Positions 42,997 through 52,301 of a stretch of 64,000 bases of DNA are shown here, piece after piece. The DNA is taken from contig NZ_VLKC01000002.1 in NCBI RefSeq assembly GCF_007830295.1, forward strand, positions 1,242,887 through 1,306,886. Direction: 5' to 3'. The notes beneath the pieces were generated by a model, which did not search any database, was not told the origin of the DNA, and worked only from the letters and a program-made list of their open reading frames with translations. The DNA comes from Sporomusa sp. KB1 (GTDB lineage Bacteria > Bacillota > Negativicutes > Sporomusales > Sporomusaceae). A program made the translations under genes and the position numbers. The number at the start of each line of letters is the position of its first letter. The first letter of the stretch is position 1.

Positions 42997-43159
42997 ATGA
43001 CAATAGAGATCGACTTTCAGATTCTAGTTGAGGCTGATTTCCTAGTGAATATCTTCGAAGATAATTTAAACCGGGTAGATACAAAGTATCAGAGACAAGT
43101 ATTTTAAGACAACTGCGGGGAAAGGCTATTTGGATAGTATGTATGGCGGTGAGGCGTAA
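42997..43159 (+). pseudogene. HD-domain hydrolase C-terminal remnant (frameshifted)
   Basis: The first frame reads IEIDFQILVEADFLVNIFEDNL, typical of the C-terminal part of HD-domain phosphohydrolases. It then hits a stop; a +1 shift restores FKTTAGKGYLDSMYGGEA and a stop at 43159, the normal end of that family. The catalytic N-terminal part is absent, so this is a decayed, 5'-truncated gene. Assignment by family resemblance only. Confidence 0.6.
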
Positions 43160-43212
43160 GCCGAGTGAATGCGCCTATGAAAGTGGCATAACCTTTTTAT
43201 ATATTTTGGTCT

Positions 43213-45237
43213 TTAAATCTTGAAACAGCTGACGGCTTTCTGCAAATCAGCCGCCATCTTAGCCAGCTCCTGACTGGAAGCGGCAATTTCCTCCATTGAC
43301 GCGGATTGCTCCTGCGTGGCGGCTGAAATGGACTGGGTCTGGCCGGCGGTGTCTTTGCTGATTTCTTCGATTTTCTCCACGGCTGATACCATTTGTTCAC
43401 TATTGCCTGCCATTTGCTGTATAGTAGCCGAGTTTTCCCTGATCTGTACCGATACGGCGTCGACTAGCGAGACAATCTCCTGAAAAGCCTGTCCGGCGTT
43501 ATGAACAACTTCGGTGCCGGCTGCAACTTCAGATGTCCCTTTCATCATGGCCAAAACCGCCTGATCGGTATCGCTTTGAATATGATGAACCAAGTCAGCG
43601 ATTTGTTTGGCCGATTCCTGGGATTGTTCTGCCAGTTTACGCACGGCTTCGGCAACCACGGCAAAACCACGGCCCTGTTCACCGGCCCGGGCGGCCTCGA
43701 TAGCCGCATTGAGGGCCAGCAGATTGGTCTGTCCGGTAATATCGGTTATAGTTTCCACAATCAGTTCGATCTTTTTGGAATTTTCCCCCAATTGTTTAAC
43801 AACCTCCGCCGAAGTGGTCACGGCCTGCTCAATAGCAGCTATCTGCATAATGGCCGATTCTATGGAATGAGTGCCGTTCTGAGCAGTATGGGACGCTTTT
43901 TCCGCCATATTTGCCACCGCATCGGCTTTATCGGCGACTTGGCGGATGCCGGTAGACATCCGTTCAACAGTCAACGTCGCTTCGGTCACGACATTGAGCT
44001 GATTTTCAGAACCAGCGGCTATGGTGTTTATTGTTCCGGCAATCTGCTGCGTTGCCTGGGCCGACTCGTCCGCATTGGCTGTCAGCTCTTCCGAGGCGGC
44101 GGCTATCTGTTCGGTTGTCTGGGCAATGTGGCGGACTAAATCGGCTAGACTTTTTGTCATGTCATTAAAAGCCGTCGTTACTCGCCCGACCTCGTCCTGG
44201 GATTTGGTTTCAATAAAATTGTTCGCCAAATTGCCGCCGGCTACTTCCTGAGTGTAGCCGACTAACGCCTTAAGCGGCTGGGACAAGCGCCTGGCCAAAA
44301 GCCAGATGACTGTCAAGAGTACGGCCATTACCACACCAAGGGCAATTCCCAACGTTTTCATAATGGTAGCCTGTGGTGCGAAGAGTTCGGTTTCAGACAT
44401 AGTGGCGGCGATTGCCCAGCCTGTAACGGGGATCGGGTGATAGAAGGCTATTTTTTTCTCACTATTCACCGTATAGCGATATATGCCCGGACTACCGCCT
44501 AACATGAGCCTGCCTAGTTCACCGGTACTCTGATCCGTATCGGTTATTTTCTTTTTCATTACCATTTCTTTATCCGGGTGCTGAATAAAAGTCCCATCCG
44601 CTGCAATCATAATTCCGTAACCGGTGGTGCCAAATTTGAGGCTGTCCGCAATTTGCTGAACGGTTGTCAATGAAATGGCCGTGCCGACCACCCCCTGCGG
44701 GATGTTGTGCTCGTCTTTTATTGGCGCCGCCATAAATACGGCCGGCAGTCCTGTCGATAAGGAAATGAGCGGCGGTGTGATCTGAGTAGAACCACCAGCC
44801 ATAATTGCCTTAAAGTAACCACGGTCTTTCAGATTGCCGGCTACAATCACATAGTCACTGCCTTTTTTCTGGGCGGTGTGAAAATCACCGCTGCGATTGA
44901 CGGCATAAACATATTGATAAAAACCAGGATACTTTTTGTCCAGGAATTTGTACCAGTTCATATTTTGTGTATCAATCTGCGTAAAATCATTATTGATTGT
45001 GGTGGATGACACCAGTGTTGTGGCCATTGTTTCCGGCTCCAGCTTATGCGCTTCCAGCCAGGTATTAATGGTGGCCGCTGTTTGGCCGGTTGCTGTCAGC
45101 ATACTTTTGCTCAATTCGTGTTCGATAAGATTGTTAATGCCCAGATAGGCAACGGTGCCTACGGTCAGCAGTCCGAGGACTACGGTTGGTATGATGGCCA
45201 GCATCATTTTTGCCTGGTAAGACTTAATTTTGAGCAT
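43213..45237 (-). CDS. Methyl-accepting chemotaxis protein with dCache-like sensor
   Basis: A 674-aa transmembrane chemoreceptor: TM1 at about 12-34, a large extracytoplasmic dCache-type sensor (about 40-285), TM2 at about 290-312, HAMP (about 313-365), and a long cytoplasmic signalling domain with the hairpin tip [36 protein letters not shown]. It lies next to MFS and methyltransferase genes, so it may sense their substrate; that is inference. The 5' region shows no special promoter. Confidence 0.93.
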   Translation of the reverse strand: MLKIKSYQAKMMLAIIPTVVLGLLTVGTVAYLGINNLIEHELSKSMLTATGQTAATINTWLEAHKLEPETMATTLVSSTTINNDFTQIDTQNMNWYKFLDKKYPGFYQYVYAVNRSGDFHTAQKKGSDYVIVAGNLKDRGYFKAIMAGGSTQITPPLISLSTGLPAVFMAAPIKDEHNIPQGVVGTAISLTTVQQIADSLKFGTTGYGIMIAADGTFIQHPDKEMVMKKKITDTDQSTGELGRLMLGGSPGIYRYTVNSEKKIAFYHPIPVTGWAIAATMSETELFAPQATIMKTLGIALGVVMAVLLTVIWLLARRLSQPLKALVGYTQEVAGGNLANNFIETKSQDEVGRVTTAFNDMTKSLADLVRHIAQTTEQIAAASEELTANADESAQATQQIAGTINTIAAGSENQLNVVTEATLTVERMSTGIRQVADKADAVANMAEKASHTAQNGTHSIESAIMQIAAIEQAVTTSAEVVKQLGENSKKIELIVETITDITGQTNLLALNAAIEAARAGEQGRGFAVVAEAVRKLAEQSQESAKQIADLVHHIQSDTDQAVLAMMKGTSEVAAGTEVVHNAGQAFQEIVSLVDAVSVQIRENSATIQQMAGNSEQMVSAVEKIEEISKDTAGQTQSISAATQEQSASMEEIAASSQELAKMAADLQKAVSCFKI

Positions 45238-45347
45238 AAATATCCCCCTAAATCAATGACTCTTGAATATTTTCGTACGACGCAAAAAGAGGAATACCTC
45301 GCCTGCGGCCAATCGTCGGCTGTAAGTGTTCTGTTGCAGGAAGTACT

Positions 45348-46709
45348 TTAACCCGATATGTTTTCCAGGGATTTTCCTTTGGTTTCTTCACCCAGTATAA
45401 CTACCGCCACTGCCGCGACAGCGTAGCATACGGCGCCCAAGGCAAAGACTCCTTCGATACCCGTATGCGGCAAAATGACTCCCACCAGATAAGCGCCCAC
45501 GATCGCCCCCAAGCGTCCGACTGCCGAGGCAAATCCTGACCCGGTTGCCCGGGCTCGCGTAGGATATAGCTCAGGTGTATACGCATACATACAGGACCAC
45601 ATACCTAGCATAAAAAATTGCATAATAAAACCAAAAATCACCAAACTGGTTAAGGTTGTCGCCGTCCCGTAGAGATACGACCCCAATGCCGCTCCAAACA
45701 AAAAGATAACGTTGGTGGGCTTGCGGCCCAAGGCTTCAACCAGATAGGCAGAAGTCAGGAACCCCGGAATGCCGCCAAATGAAATGGCCACCGTGTAGAA
45801 AACCGATTTTGTTACCTCAAAACCTTTCTGTTGTAATAATGTACCCAGCCAGGTGGTTAATCCATAATAACCGAGCAGGGCAAAAAACCATAAACTCCAT
45901 ATCATAACCGTGCGTTTGACATAACCCGGCGCCCACAAATCGGCAAAGGTGGATTGGACGGCTTGTTTGTCGGGCTCATACGGCCGGGGTTGGACAACAG
46001 GCAATTCGTGCCCTCCCAGGGCTTTTTTGACCCCTTCCTCAAAATCGGTGACTACCTTGTCCGCTTCCGCCAGCCGCCCCTTATCCTCCAGCCAGCGCGG
46101 CGACTCGGAGATATAATATTTGACCACAAAATAATACAGCACCGGTACGGCTTCTGCCAGAAACACCAGCCGCCAGCCACCGAAGGGAATCAGAAAATAG
46201 GCAAGAATGCCGGCACAAATAAAACCGATAGGCCAGAAGCCTTCCAGTATGGCGATATAGCGGCCCCGGTCTTTGCTGGGAATGAATTCGGACACCAAAG
46301 ACATGGCCGGAGGAAAACCCGTGCCTAAGCCAAAGCCCACAAGAAAACGGAATATACCCAGTATTTCCGGCGTCTGGGCCAGAGCGCACAGGATGCTGGC
46401 GCCGCTATACACCAATATGCTATTCTGCAGCATCACCTTCCGTCCGAACTTATCACTTAAGATGCCGGAGACCGATGCGCCGACGGCCATGCCGATAAAG
46501 CTCATTGTGGCCAGCAAGCCTGCCTGCTGCGCTGACAGGCCAAAATCCGTTTTAATCGAACCCAGGATAAAAGTTAGCATGGCAAGATCTATAGAATCAA
46601 ACAACCAGGCTGCGGCAATCAGTGCAAAAATTCGCTTTTGATAGCCAGTGAGCGGCAATCGTTCAAGCCGGTCGGGTACACTTACACGCAGTATCTTATT
46701 TTTATTCAT
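45348..46709 (-). CDS. MFS transporter, sugar/aromatic-acid porter type (copy 1)
   Basis: A 453-aa, 12-helix major facilitator. MFS signatures DKFGRKVMLQN (loop 2-3) and ALGRKPTNVIF (loop 8-9), plus the R-A-R-A-T-G-S-G segment in helix 11, place it with NiaP/sugar-porter-like symporters. It is similar throughout to the carrier at 52302-53657, which is sigma-54-controlled. Start 46709 chosen: GAGGGGG precedes MNKNK. Likely uptake of an organic acid or methoxylated substrate for the nearby methyltransferase; the substrate is unknown. Confidence 0.88.
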   Translation of the reverse strand: MNKNKILRVSVPDRLERLPLTGYQKRIFALIAAAWLFDSIDLAMLTFILGSIKTDFGLSAQQAGLLATMSFIGMAVGASVSGILSDKFGRKVMLQNSILVYSGASILCALAQTPEILGIFRFLVGFGLGTGFPPAMSLVSEFIPSKDRGRYIAILEGFWPIGFICAGILAYFLIPFGGWRLVFLAEAVPVLYYFVVKYYISESPRWLEDKGRLAEADKVVTDFEEGVKKALGGHELPVVQPRPYEPDKQAVQSTFADLWAPGYVKRTVMIWSLWFFALLGYYGLTTWLGTLLQQKGFEVTKSVFYTVAISFGGIPGFLTSAYLVEALGRKPTNVIFLFGAALGSYLYGTATTLTSLVIFGFIMQFFMLGMWSCMYAYTPELYPTRARATGSGFASAVGRLGAIVGAYLVGVILPHTGIEGVFALGAVCYAVAAVAVVILGEETKGKSLENISG

Positions 46710-46932
46710 ACCGGAAATCCCCCTCTGTATAGTGTCTCTGTGCCAACCAAGGTGATCTGTTACCTGTCCACTATTTGCAAAAGAGGGGCAAGAGCCTCTT
46801 TTGCCTGCTTCTGCAAAGATATATCGCAATATAATAATTGTAGATAATTCAGATAATTTATGTTAATTTTGGATATCTTTGTAATGTTACTGTGGATGCA
46901 ATTGACTCTCGGATAAATCTGTATAAGGCCAG

Positions 46933-46981
46933 TGATTATGAAGCGGGGGGAAGTCTCTCGACTTCCCCTGGTTCATAATCA
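46933..46981. terminator. Inverted repeat downstream of the methyltransferase operon
   Basis: An outer stem GATTATGAA/TTCATAATC and an inner stem GGGGAAGTC/GACTTCCCC with a 4-base loop, separated by 3-base internal loops. It lies 23 bases after the URO-D gene stop. There is no clear U-run, so it may be a terminator or mRNA-end stabiliser. Between here and 46709 a second hairpin at about 46776-46803 is visible. Confidence 0.6.
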
Positions 46982-47003
46982 TCCAGTATTTTCTGAAAAA
47001 TAA

Positions 47004-48158
47004 TCAGTATTTGCAATTGGCCTGGAACGTTTCCCACATAGCAATGAAATTCTCAATAGGCACATCGTCCTGAATATTATGCACTGGCGAGAATACAAAT
47101 CCTCCGCCCGGAGCGAAGATGTCAATATTCCGTTTGGTTTCTTCCCGGACTTGTTCAGGAGTTCCGTTTGGCAAGGTTGCCTGAGTATTAATGCCGCCGC
47201 CCCAGAAGGTAATCACCTTCCCGAATTCGTTCTTTAAGCGTTCAGGTTCCATATTGGCGGCGGCAATCTGTACTGGGTTCAGGCAATCATAGCCTGCTTC
47301 GATAATGTCACCAATTACCTCATATACCGAGCCACAGGTATGCAGCGTGGTTTTAATGCCCGGTTGCGATTTTTTTATAAATTCATTAAGTTTTTTATGA
47401 TAGGGAAAAATCAGTTCCCGCAACACTCGCGGTGAACAGAAGGTTCCGCGTTGGGTGCCAAAGTCATCGGCTTCCGCGGTTACATCAAGCAGTCCGTCGT
47501 ATTCATCAAAAAGATAGCCGTACCATTCGATTTTCTTTTCATATAGTTTCTCAATAAAAGCTGTACAACGCTCAGGTTCGGCAACCAGCATGGCAAGCCA
47601 ATTTTCATAACCGTAGACCAATGGTCCGGTTTGCAGAAAGCCATTCCCAAACACCTGACAGGTTGTAGTTAGGAAGCCCGCTGCGCGGTAATCCTCAAGT
47701 TCTTTTCTCGTACCGGGCACAAGCCGGTTGGGACAAGGCCAGATATACTTGGCATCGTCTTCTTCGTCTTCCGCATTTCCCAGGGCAGTGTCATACAGGT
47801 CATAGTACAGACTGTGCTTGTGGGGCATGCGATAGGTTGTGCCAAAGTCATTCGTGAAATAAGTGTAACTTTCATCTTCCCATTCTCTGACATAAGGGCT
47901 TACATGATCTTTTACATATTTTACTCTGGCATTGCGGACATCGCAGCCGAGCAGGTCCATCACTTTATCCGACGCATAAACCAGCTGATAAGGTTTTTGA
48001 GCGATTTCAAGGTTGTCCTCTTTTAAGCCAAAGTAATCAAGCAACTTCAGATAAAAGTATTTTGTAAACTTACACGCATGGCCTGAACCTAAATCAAGCG
48101 GTATACGGTCCGGTTCCTGATGATTCAGGGCCATCTGCAGTCTCTCACGGGAATTCAT
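47004..48158 (-). CDS. URO-D-superfamily corrinoid-dependent methyltransferase
   Basis: A 384-aa protein of the uroporphyrinogen-decarboxylase superfamily, in the MtaA/MtbA/CmuA-like methyltransferase branch. A zinc-binding H-x-C motif (HTCGS, about residue 272) is followed by a distal Cys in YDCLNPVQ, the usual zinc ligands. Adjacent corrinoid and methyl-H4folate methyltransferase genes show it works in methyl transfer, not heme synthesis. In acetogens such proteins demethylate methoxyaromatics, methylamines or thiols; the substrate cannot be told here. AGGGAGGGG precedes the ATG. Last of three cotranscribed genes. Confidence 0.88.
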   Translation of the reverse strand: MNSRERLQMALNHQEPDRIPLDLGSGHACKFTKYFYLKLLDYFGLKEDNLEIAQKPYQLVYASDKVMDLLGCDVRNARVKYVKDHVSPYVREWEDESYTYFTNDFGTTYRMPHKHSLYYDLYDTALGNAEDEEDDAKYIWPCPNRLVPGTRKELEDYRAAGFLTTTCQVFGNGFLQTGPLVYGYENWLAMLVAEPERCTAFIEKLYEKKIEWYGYLFDEYDGLLDVTAEADDFGTQRGTFCSPRVLRELIFPYHKKLNEFIKKSQPGIKTTLHTCGSVYEVIGDIIEAGYDCLNPVQIAAANMEPERLKNEFGKVITFWGGGINTQATLPNGTPEQVREETKRNIDIFAPGGGFVFSPVHNIQDDVPIENFIAMWETFQANCKY

Positions 48159-48199
48159 ATAGTAACCCCTCCCTGTATTGTTTGTGTTGCTTTATTTGG

Positions 48200-48835
48200 T
48201 TAAGCGATAAGTTTTTTGGAAATGCTTGCGGCCGAAGCTGCATTTTCCGCATAACCGTCGGCGCCGATTTTATCGGCAAATTCCTGGGTTATCGGCGCGC
48301 CGCCGACAATAATCTTAACCTGGTTTTTAAGGCCGGCTTCCGCGATGGCACTGACAGCGTCTTTTAAGGCCGGCATAGTAGTGGTAAGCAGGGCGGTTAA
48401 GCCGACTATCCGGCAATCCGGATTGGCTTTGATGGCATCAATAATTTTTGCCGACGGAACATCAACGCCTAAGTCAACCACTTCAAAGCCCGAGCCTTCC
48501 AGCATCATGCCCACGAGGTTTTTGCCGATATCATGCAAATCACCCTCGACCGTGCCGATAATGAATTTTCCCAAAGTAGCGGTTACTCCGCCGGCAAGAT
48601 GGGGCTTAAGCTTTTCCACGCCCTTTTTCATCGCTCTGGCGGCAACTAACATTTCCGGAACATAGATTTGGCCGTCCTTAAACTGGTCACCTACAATACT
48701 CATCGCGGCGATCAGACCTTCATTCAAAATGTCAGTGGCGGCAATACCTTCCGCTAATGCTTCGTCAATAAGGCCACCAACAATTTTCATTTTGCCGCCC
48801 GCAACTGCGGTTGCGATTTCCTGAATCTTTGACAT
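48200..48835 (-). CDS. Corrinoid (methyl-carrier) protein
   Basis: A 211-aa cobalamin protein: helical cap (residues 1-85) and B12-binding Rossmann domain with the D-x-H-x-x-G motif (D99, H101, G104 in EGDLHDIGKN) whose His ligates cobalt. It carries the methyl group from the substrate-specific methyltransferase to the H4folate methyltransferase. It lies between the two methyltransferase genes with gaps of 41 and 34 bases. No reductive activator (RamA-type) gene is in the window. Confidence 0.95.
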   Translation of the reverse strand: MSKIQEIATAVAGGKMKIVGGLIDEALAEGIAATDILNEGLIAAMSIVGDQFKDGQIYVPEMLVAARAMKKGVEKLKPHLAGGVTATLGKFIIGTVEGDLHDIGKNLVGMMLEGSGFEVVDLGVDVPSAKIIDAIKANPDCRIVGLTALLTTTMPALKDAVSAIAEAGLKNQVKIIVGGAPITQEFADKIGADGYAENAASAASISKKLIA

Positions 48836-48869
48836 GTTTCATTCCTCCTGGTTTAATATTATCTATTTG

Positions 48870-49673
48870 TTATTTTTGTTGCCCGAATTTGTTTTCCCGA
48901 TAGGCCCCGATATATTCGATGCAGTATTCGTCCATGCCCAGGAGCGCTTCGGTGGCATAAATCATACCCATCAAATCCCGGTTTAGCGGGTCAATGATCG
49001 CGCTATCCATACCCGCGTTCATTGCCAGGACGAGGAAAGCCTGATTTACCAGTTTTCTGGCAGGCAAATTAAAGGAAATGTTGCTGCCACCGCCGGTAAC
49101 ATGAATATCCGGATATTGTGTTTTGATGGTTTTAATTACTTCCGTAACGGTATTGATTCCGTCTTCCGAGGTGCAGAGCATTTGCACCAGGGGATCAATA
49201 TGCAGGCGGTTCGGAGCAATATGGTATTCTTTTGCTTTTTTCATAATAGCGGCAAATACAGCCAGACGTTTTTCGGCATTCTGGGGCAATCCCGTATCGT
49301 CGCATAAGAGCGCGGCGCATTCCCATTCTGTATCGGCAATTAACGGGAAGATGACATCAATCTTGTCGCCTTCCATGGATACCGAATTAATAAGACCAGG
49401 CTTGTTGCAGAACTTCATCGCCGCGGCACAGATACGAACATTGGGGCTGTCAATGGCAATGGGGGTATCGGTAACTTCCTGCACCAGTCCGATAAGCCAT
49501 TGCATGGTTTCTAGTTCGATATGGTTGTCAACCGACGCGCACACATCGATAAATGCGGCACCGGCATTTGCCTGCACTTTTGCAAGGTTACGGATAAAAT
49601 CCGCATCCTTCCCGGTGATTGCCTTGGCTACGGAGGGAATGGATCCATTAATTTTTTCACCGATAATAATCAT
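48870..49673 (-). CDS. Methyltetrahydrofolate:corrinoid methyltransferase
   Basis: A 267-aa pterin-binding TIM barrel (MtvA/AcsE-like): IIIGEKINGSIPSVAKAI at the start, the catalytic Asp/Asn context IDVCAS, and NRLHIDPLVQ. It moves the methyl group between the corrinoid protein and H4folate, feeding the Wood-Ljungdahl pathway. First gene of the operon, about 185 bases downstream of a sigma-54 promoter. GAGGAG lies rather far (13 bases) from the ATG. Confidence 0.93.
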   Translation of the reverse strand: MIIIGEKINGSIPSVAKAITGKDADFIRNLAKVQANAGAAFIDVCASVDNHIELETMQWLIGLVQEVTDTPIAIDSPNVRICAAAMKFCNKPGLINSVSMEGDKIDVIFPLIADTEWECAALLCDDTGLPQNAEKRLAVFAAIMKKAKEYHIAPNRLHIDPLVQMLCTSEDGINTVTEVIKTIKTQYPDIHVTGGGSNISFNLPARKLVNQAFLVLAMNAGMDSAIIDPLNRDLMGMIYATEALLGMDEYCIEYIGAYRENKFGQQK

Positions 49674-49871
49674 TTTTTATTACCATCTCCTCATGTGTGT
49701 TATTGCAGGACGTTATGCGTCAACAAAAAATCCGTAAGTTCTAACAGGCTTTTACTGTTTTCACCTCCTTTGGACAAGCTGCGCCACTCAGCCGTCTTAG
49801 CGACCTGGATACTGGATTTAAATTTTGGATTTTAATTCTGGATTGGATGATAAAATTTCGTTTTATGCCTA

Positions 49872-49889
49872 ATGCAACATTTATGCCAA
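49872..49889 (-). promoter_or_regulatory. Sigma-54 promoter of the methyltransferase operon
   Basis: The minus strand reads TTGGCATAAATGTTGCAT: -24 GG and -12 GC separated by exactly 10 bases, with 10 of 12 consensus positions kept. It lies about 200 bases before the operon and the sigma-54 activator gene is divergently encoded nearby. The gene-free stretch 49674-50425 holds this promoter, its leader, and the TGATTC repeats. Confidence 0.75.
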
Positions 49890-50269
49890 TCTTCGCAAAA
49901 TTAATAGATTATACACCTTGGATGTTTGGATATAATGGCATGGTCATTGCTTGTGATTTTAGTTAGGAAGTATTGAAAAACCGCTCAGCAGGATGCAATA
50001 ACATTATTTTTGAGCTTGCGGCTGGAAATAGCCCTGGCTATACTTCTTGTATTGACAAAAAAACATTAAAATTTTAATAATTTTTTGATATTTCACTAAA
50101 ACCGTCATTGCTTTGCGTTAAAAAATGACTGCTATGAGTTGTTTTTGCATCAGTTTTAACCGAGAATGCTGCCAATCAGTACGGTATGTAATATTTTCTT
50201 TGAAAATGACAAGTTGACATATATTTGATAGAGAGCTATAAGCATATGAAAAACAGCCTATTTTTATAG

Positions 50270-50378
50270 TGATTCATTTATGATTCGGTACGGTGAAACA
50301 TTTATTGGCAATGTTTTAAAAACACGTATACTTTAAAGTAATTTGAGCGTATTATTAGAGTGATTCAATAGTGAATCA
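50270..50378 (+). promoter_or_regulatory. TGATTC repeats, candidate activator binding sites
   Basis: TGATTCA occurs at 50270-50276, a similar TGATTCG at 50281-50287, and a palindrome TGATTCA-ATAG-TGAATCA at 50361-50378. They cluster just upstream of the AAA+ activator gene and 380-500 bases upstream of the divergent sigma-54 promoter, consistent with enhancer sites for the activator. Confidence 0.45.
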
Positions 50379-50425
50379 TAAAATTTAAATATTGCAATAA
50401 TTTCATAAACAAGGAGACTGAGTGG

Positions 50426-52117
50426 GTGAAAACGTTAGATAAGGCAGAATACGTTATCAATAAAGAAACTATCATTGTAACTATTTCTGAAAAAAGAGAA
50501 ATTTTATATTGGAATAAAAGTGCCGCATGTATTTTCGGTGATGAGGCCGGTATAGTTTCTTTTTTAGAAGGCCTGAATATCTCGGAAATCTTTGACATGG
50601 TTATAATGGATGGCGCGGAACAGTCTCTGCGCTGCACACTTCCCAACAACCACTGTTATGAAATGTTCATCTTCCCGTTCCGGCCGGCGGAAAACCAGGT
50701 AAATATCACTATTTTGTGGCATTTATCCGAAGCCTGGGAAAGTTGGTCCAACTGGGACGAGAACATTATCGCCCTGACCCAGGAAATCATTGACGCCGTA
50801 GCCGATGGGATCATTATTGTCGATGCCCGGGGCATTGTCCGCCAGACCAATAAATCCTATGAGGCCATGGCCAATATCCGCAAGGAGGACTATACAAACG
50901 TACACATTGACGCACTGGTGGAAAACGGCTTAATTCACCAGGGTCTGTCACCCATGGTTGTTGACAGGAAAGAAACCATGTCCATAGTTGATTTCCGGAA
51001 TGGCAAGGATATGTTGCTCACAGGCACTCCCGTGTTTGGACGTACCGACGAAGTCATTTGCGTTCTGTGCAACGTGCGCGATGTAACTGAACTTAGGAAT
51101 TTGAAAGAGCAACTTTCGGAAAGCAAACGACTTCAACAGGATTATTTACAGAAGCTCAGCCAAATCATGTCACCCAATATCTACGCAGATTTTCACACCG
51201 AAAATTCCAAGATGCAGCATATTGTCGAGCTGGCTATGCGGGTGGCGCCATCCAATTCCACGATTTTGCTGCTGGGTGAATCCGGCGTGGGCAAAGGTGT
51301 TTTTGCAAATTTAATCCATCAGTCGAGCAAACGCAATGCTAAACCCATGATGGAAATTAATTGCGGCTCCATTCCTCCCAGCCTCTTTGAATCAGAACTT
51401 TTCGGCTATGAGGCCGGTGCCTTCACCGGCGCCAGCAAAGGAGGAAAACTGGGAATATTTGAGCTTGCCGACAAGAGCACCTTATTTCTGGATGAAATCG
51501 GCGATTTGCCCGGCGATATGCAGGTCAAGGTTCTCAAAGCCATTCAGGATAAAAAAATCATGCGTATCGGCGGCAATAAAACAATTAATGTCGATGTACG
51601 CATTATTGCCGCAACCAACCGGAATTTAGAGGAAATGGTAAAAGAAAAGACCTTCCGGGAAGATCTTTATTACCGGCTGAATGTTATTCCCATCCTGATT
51701 CCACCTTTACGAGAAAGGCCGGAAGATATCTTTGCGCTGACGCTGCATTTTATAAAAAAGCTCAACAAGGAATACAGTATGAACAAACGCCTCCATTCCC
51801 TGGTACTCAATGCCTTTTTGGATTACCACTGGCCCGGCAATATCAGAGAATTGGAGAATACAGTGGAACGCTTGCTGATAACCAGCACCTCTTCCGAAAT
51901 TCCGCTCGCAAGCTTTTATGAAATTAAAGGTATTCCCAACAATAATGACGGTAACACAGCAATACCTTTGCAGGAAATTGTAGATCAAAAGGAAAAAGAG
52001 ATTCTTCTTTCAACCTACCAAAGCACGAAAAGCACGCGAAAAAGTGCTTCCATATTAGGTCTAAGTCAGTCGACCTTCGTGCGAAAAGCAAAAAAACACG
52101 GTATAATCCTGCGTTAA
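50426..52117 (+). CDS. PAS/AAA+ sigma-54-dependent transcriptional activator
   Basis: A 563-aa enhancer-binding protein. N-terminal PAS-like domains (about residues 10-105 and 115-225) may sense the inducer. The AAA+ domain has Walker A GESGVGKG (about 282) and the sigma-54-contacting GAFTGA (about 330); Walker B is LFLDEIGDLP. A Fis-type HTH closes the protein (RKSASILGLSQSTFVRKAKKHG, about 535-560). There is no receiver domain. GTG start behind AAGGAGA. Divergent from the methyltransferase operon, upstream of MFS copy 2; it presumably activates both sigma-54 promoters. Confidence 0.94.
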   Translation: MKTLDKAEYVINKETIIVTISEKREILYWNKSAACIFGDEAGIVSFLEGLNISEIFDMVIMDGAEQSLRCTLPNNHCYEMFIFPFRPAENQVNITILWHLSEAWESWSNWDENIIALTQEIIDAVADGIIIVDARGIVRQTNKSYEAMANIRKEDYTNVHIDALVENGLIHQGLSPMVVDRKETMSIVDFRNGKDMLLTGTPVFGRTDEVICVLCNVRDVTELRNLKEQLSESKRLQQDYLQKLSQIMSPNIYADFHTENSKMQHIVELAMRVAPSNSTILLLGESGVGKGVFANLIHQSSKRNAKPMMEINCGSIPPSLFESELFGYEAGAFTGASKGGKLGIFELADKSTLFLDEIGDLPGDMQVKVLKAIQDKKIMRIGGNKTINVDVRIIAATNRNLEEMVKEKTFREDLYYRLNVIPILIPPLRERPEDIFALTLHFIKKLNKEYSMNKRLHSLVLNAFLDYHWPGNIRELENTVERLLITSTSSEIPLASFYEIKGIPNNNDGNTAIPLQEIVDQKEKEILLSTYQSTKSTRKSASILGLSQSTFVRKAKKHGIILR

Positions 52118-52164
52118 TTCCTGTTGTTTTTCACCTCTTTTGTTCACTGACGCAGCAAATTTAT

Positions 52165-52181
52165 TTGGCACGAAAATTGCA
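52165..52181 (+). promoter_or_regulatory. Sigma-54 promoter of MFS copy 2
   Basis: TGGCACG-AAAA-TTGCA (52166-52181), a perfect match to the -24/-12 consensus, 121 bases before the MFS start codon. Confidence 0.9.
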
Positions 52182-52301
52182 TTAATTAAAAGCAGGATTT
52201 AATGGATGATGATTCTTGTCTGGATTGGAACCAAAGCTGCTTTTACCATTACGCAATGGGATCGCCACATGATTCATGAATACTGCGAGGAGGAGTAAAT
52301 A

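Noticed and set aside
46733-46748. Sigma-54 promoter upstream of MFS copy 1
   Set aside because: A TTGGCAC -24 element is present on the minus strand, but no TTGC occurs at the -12 position.
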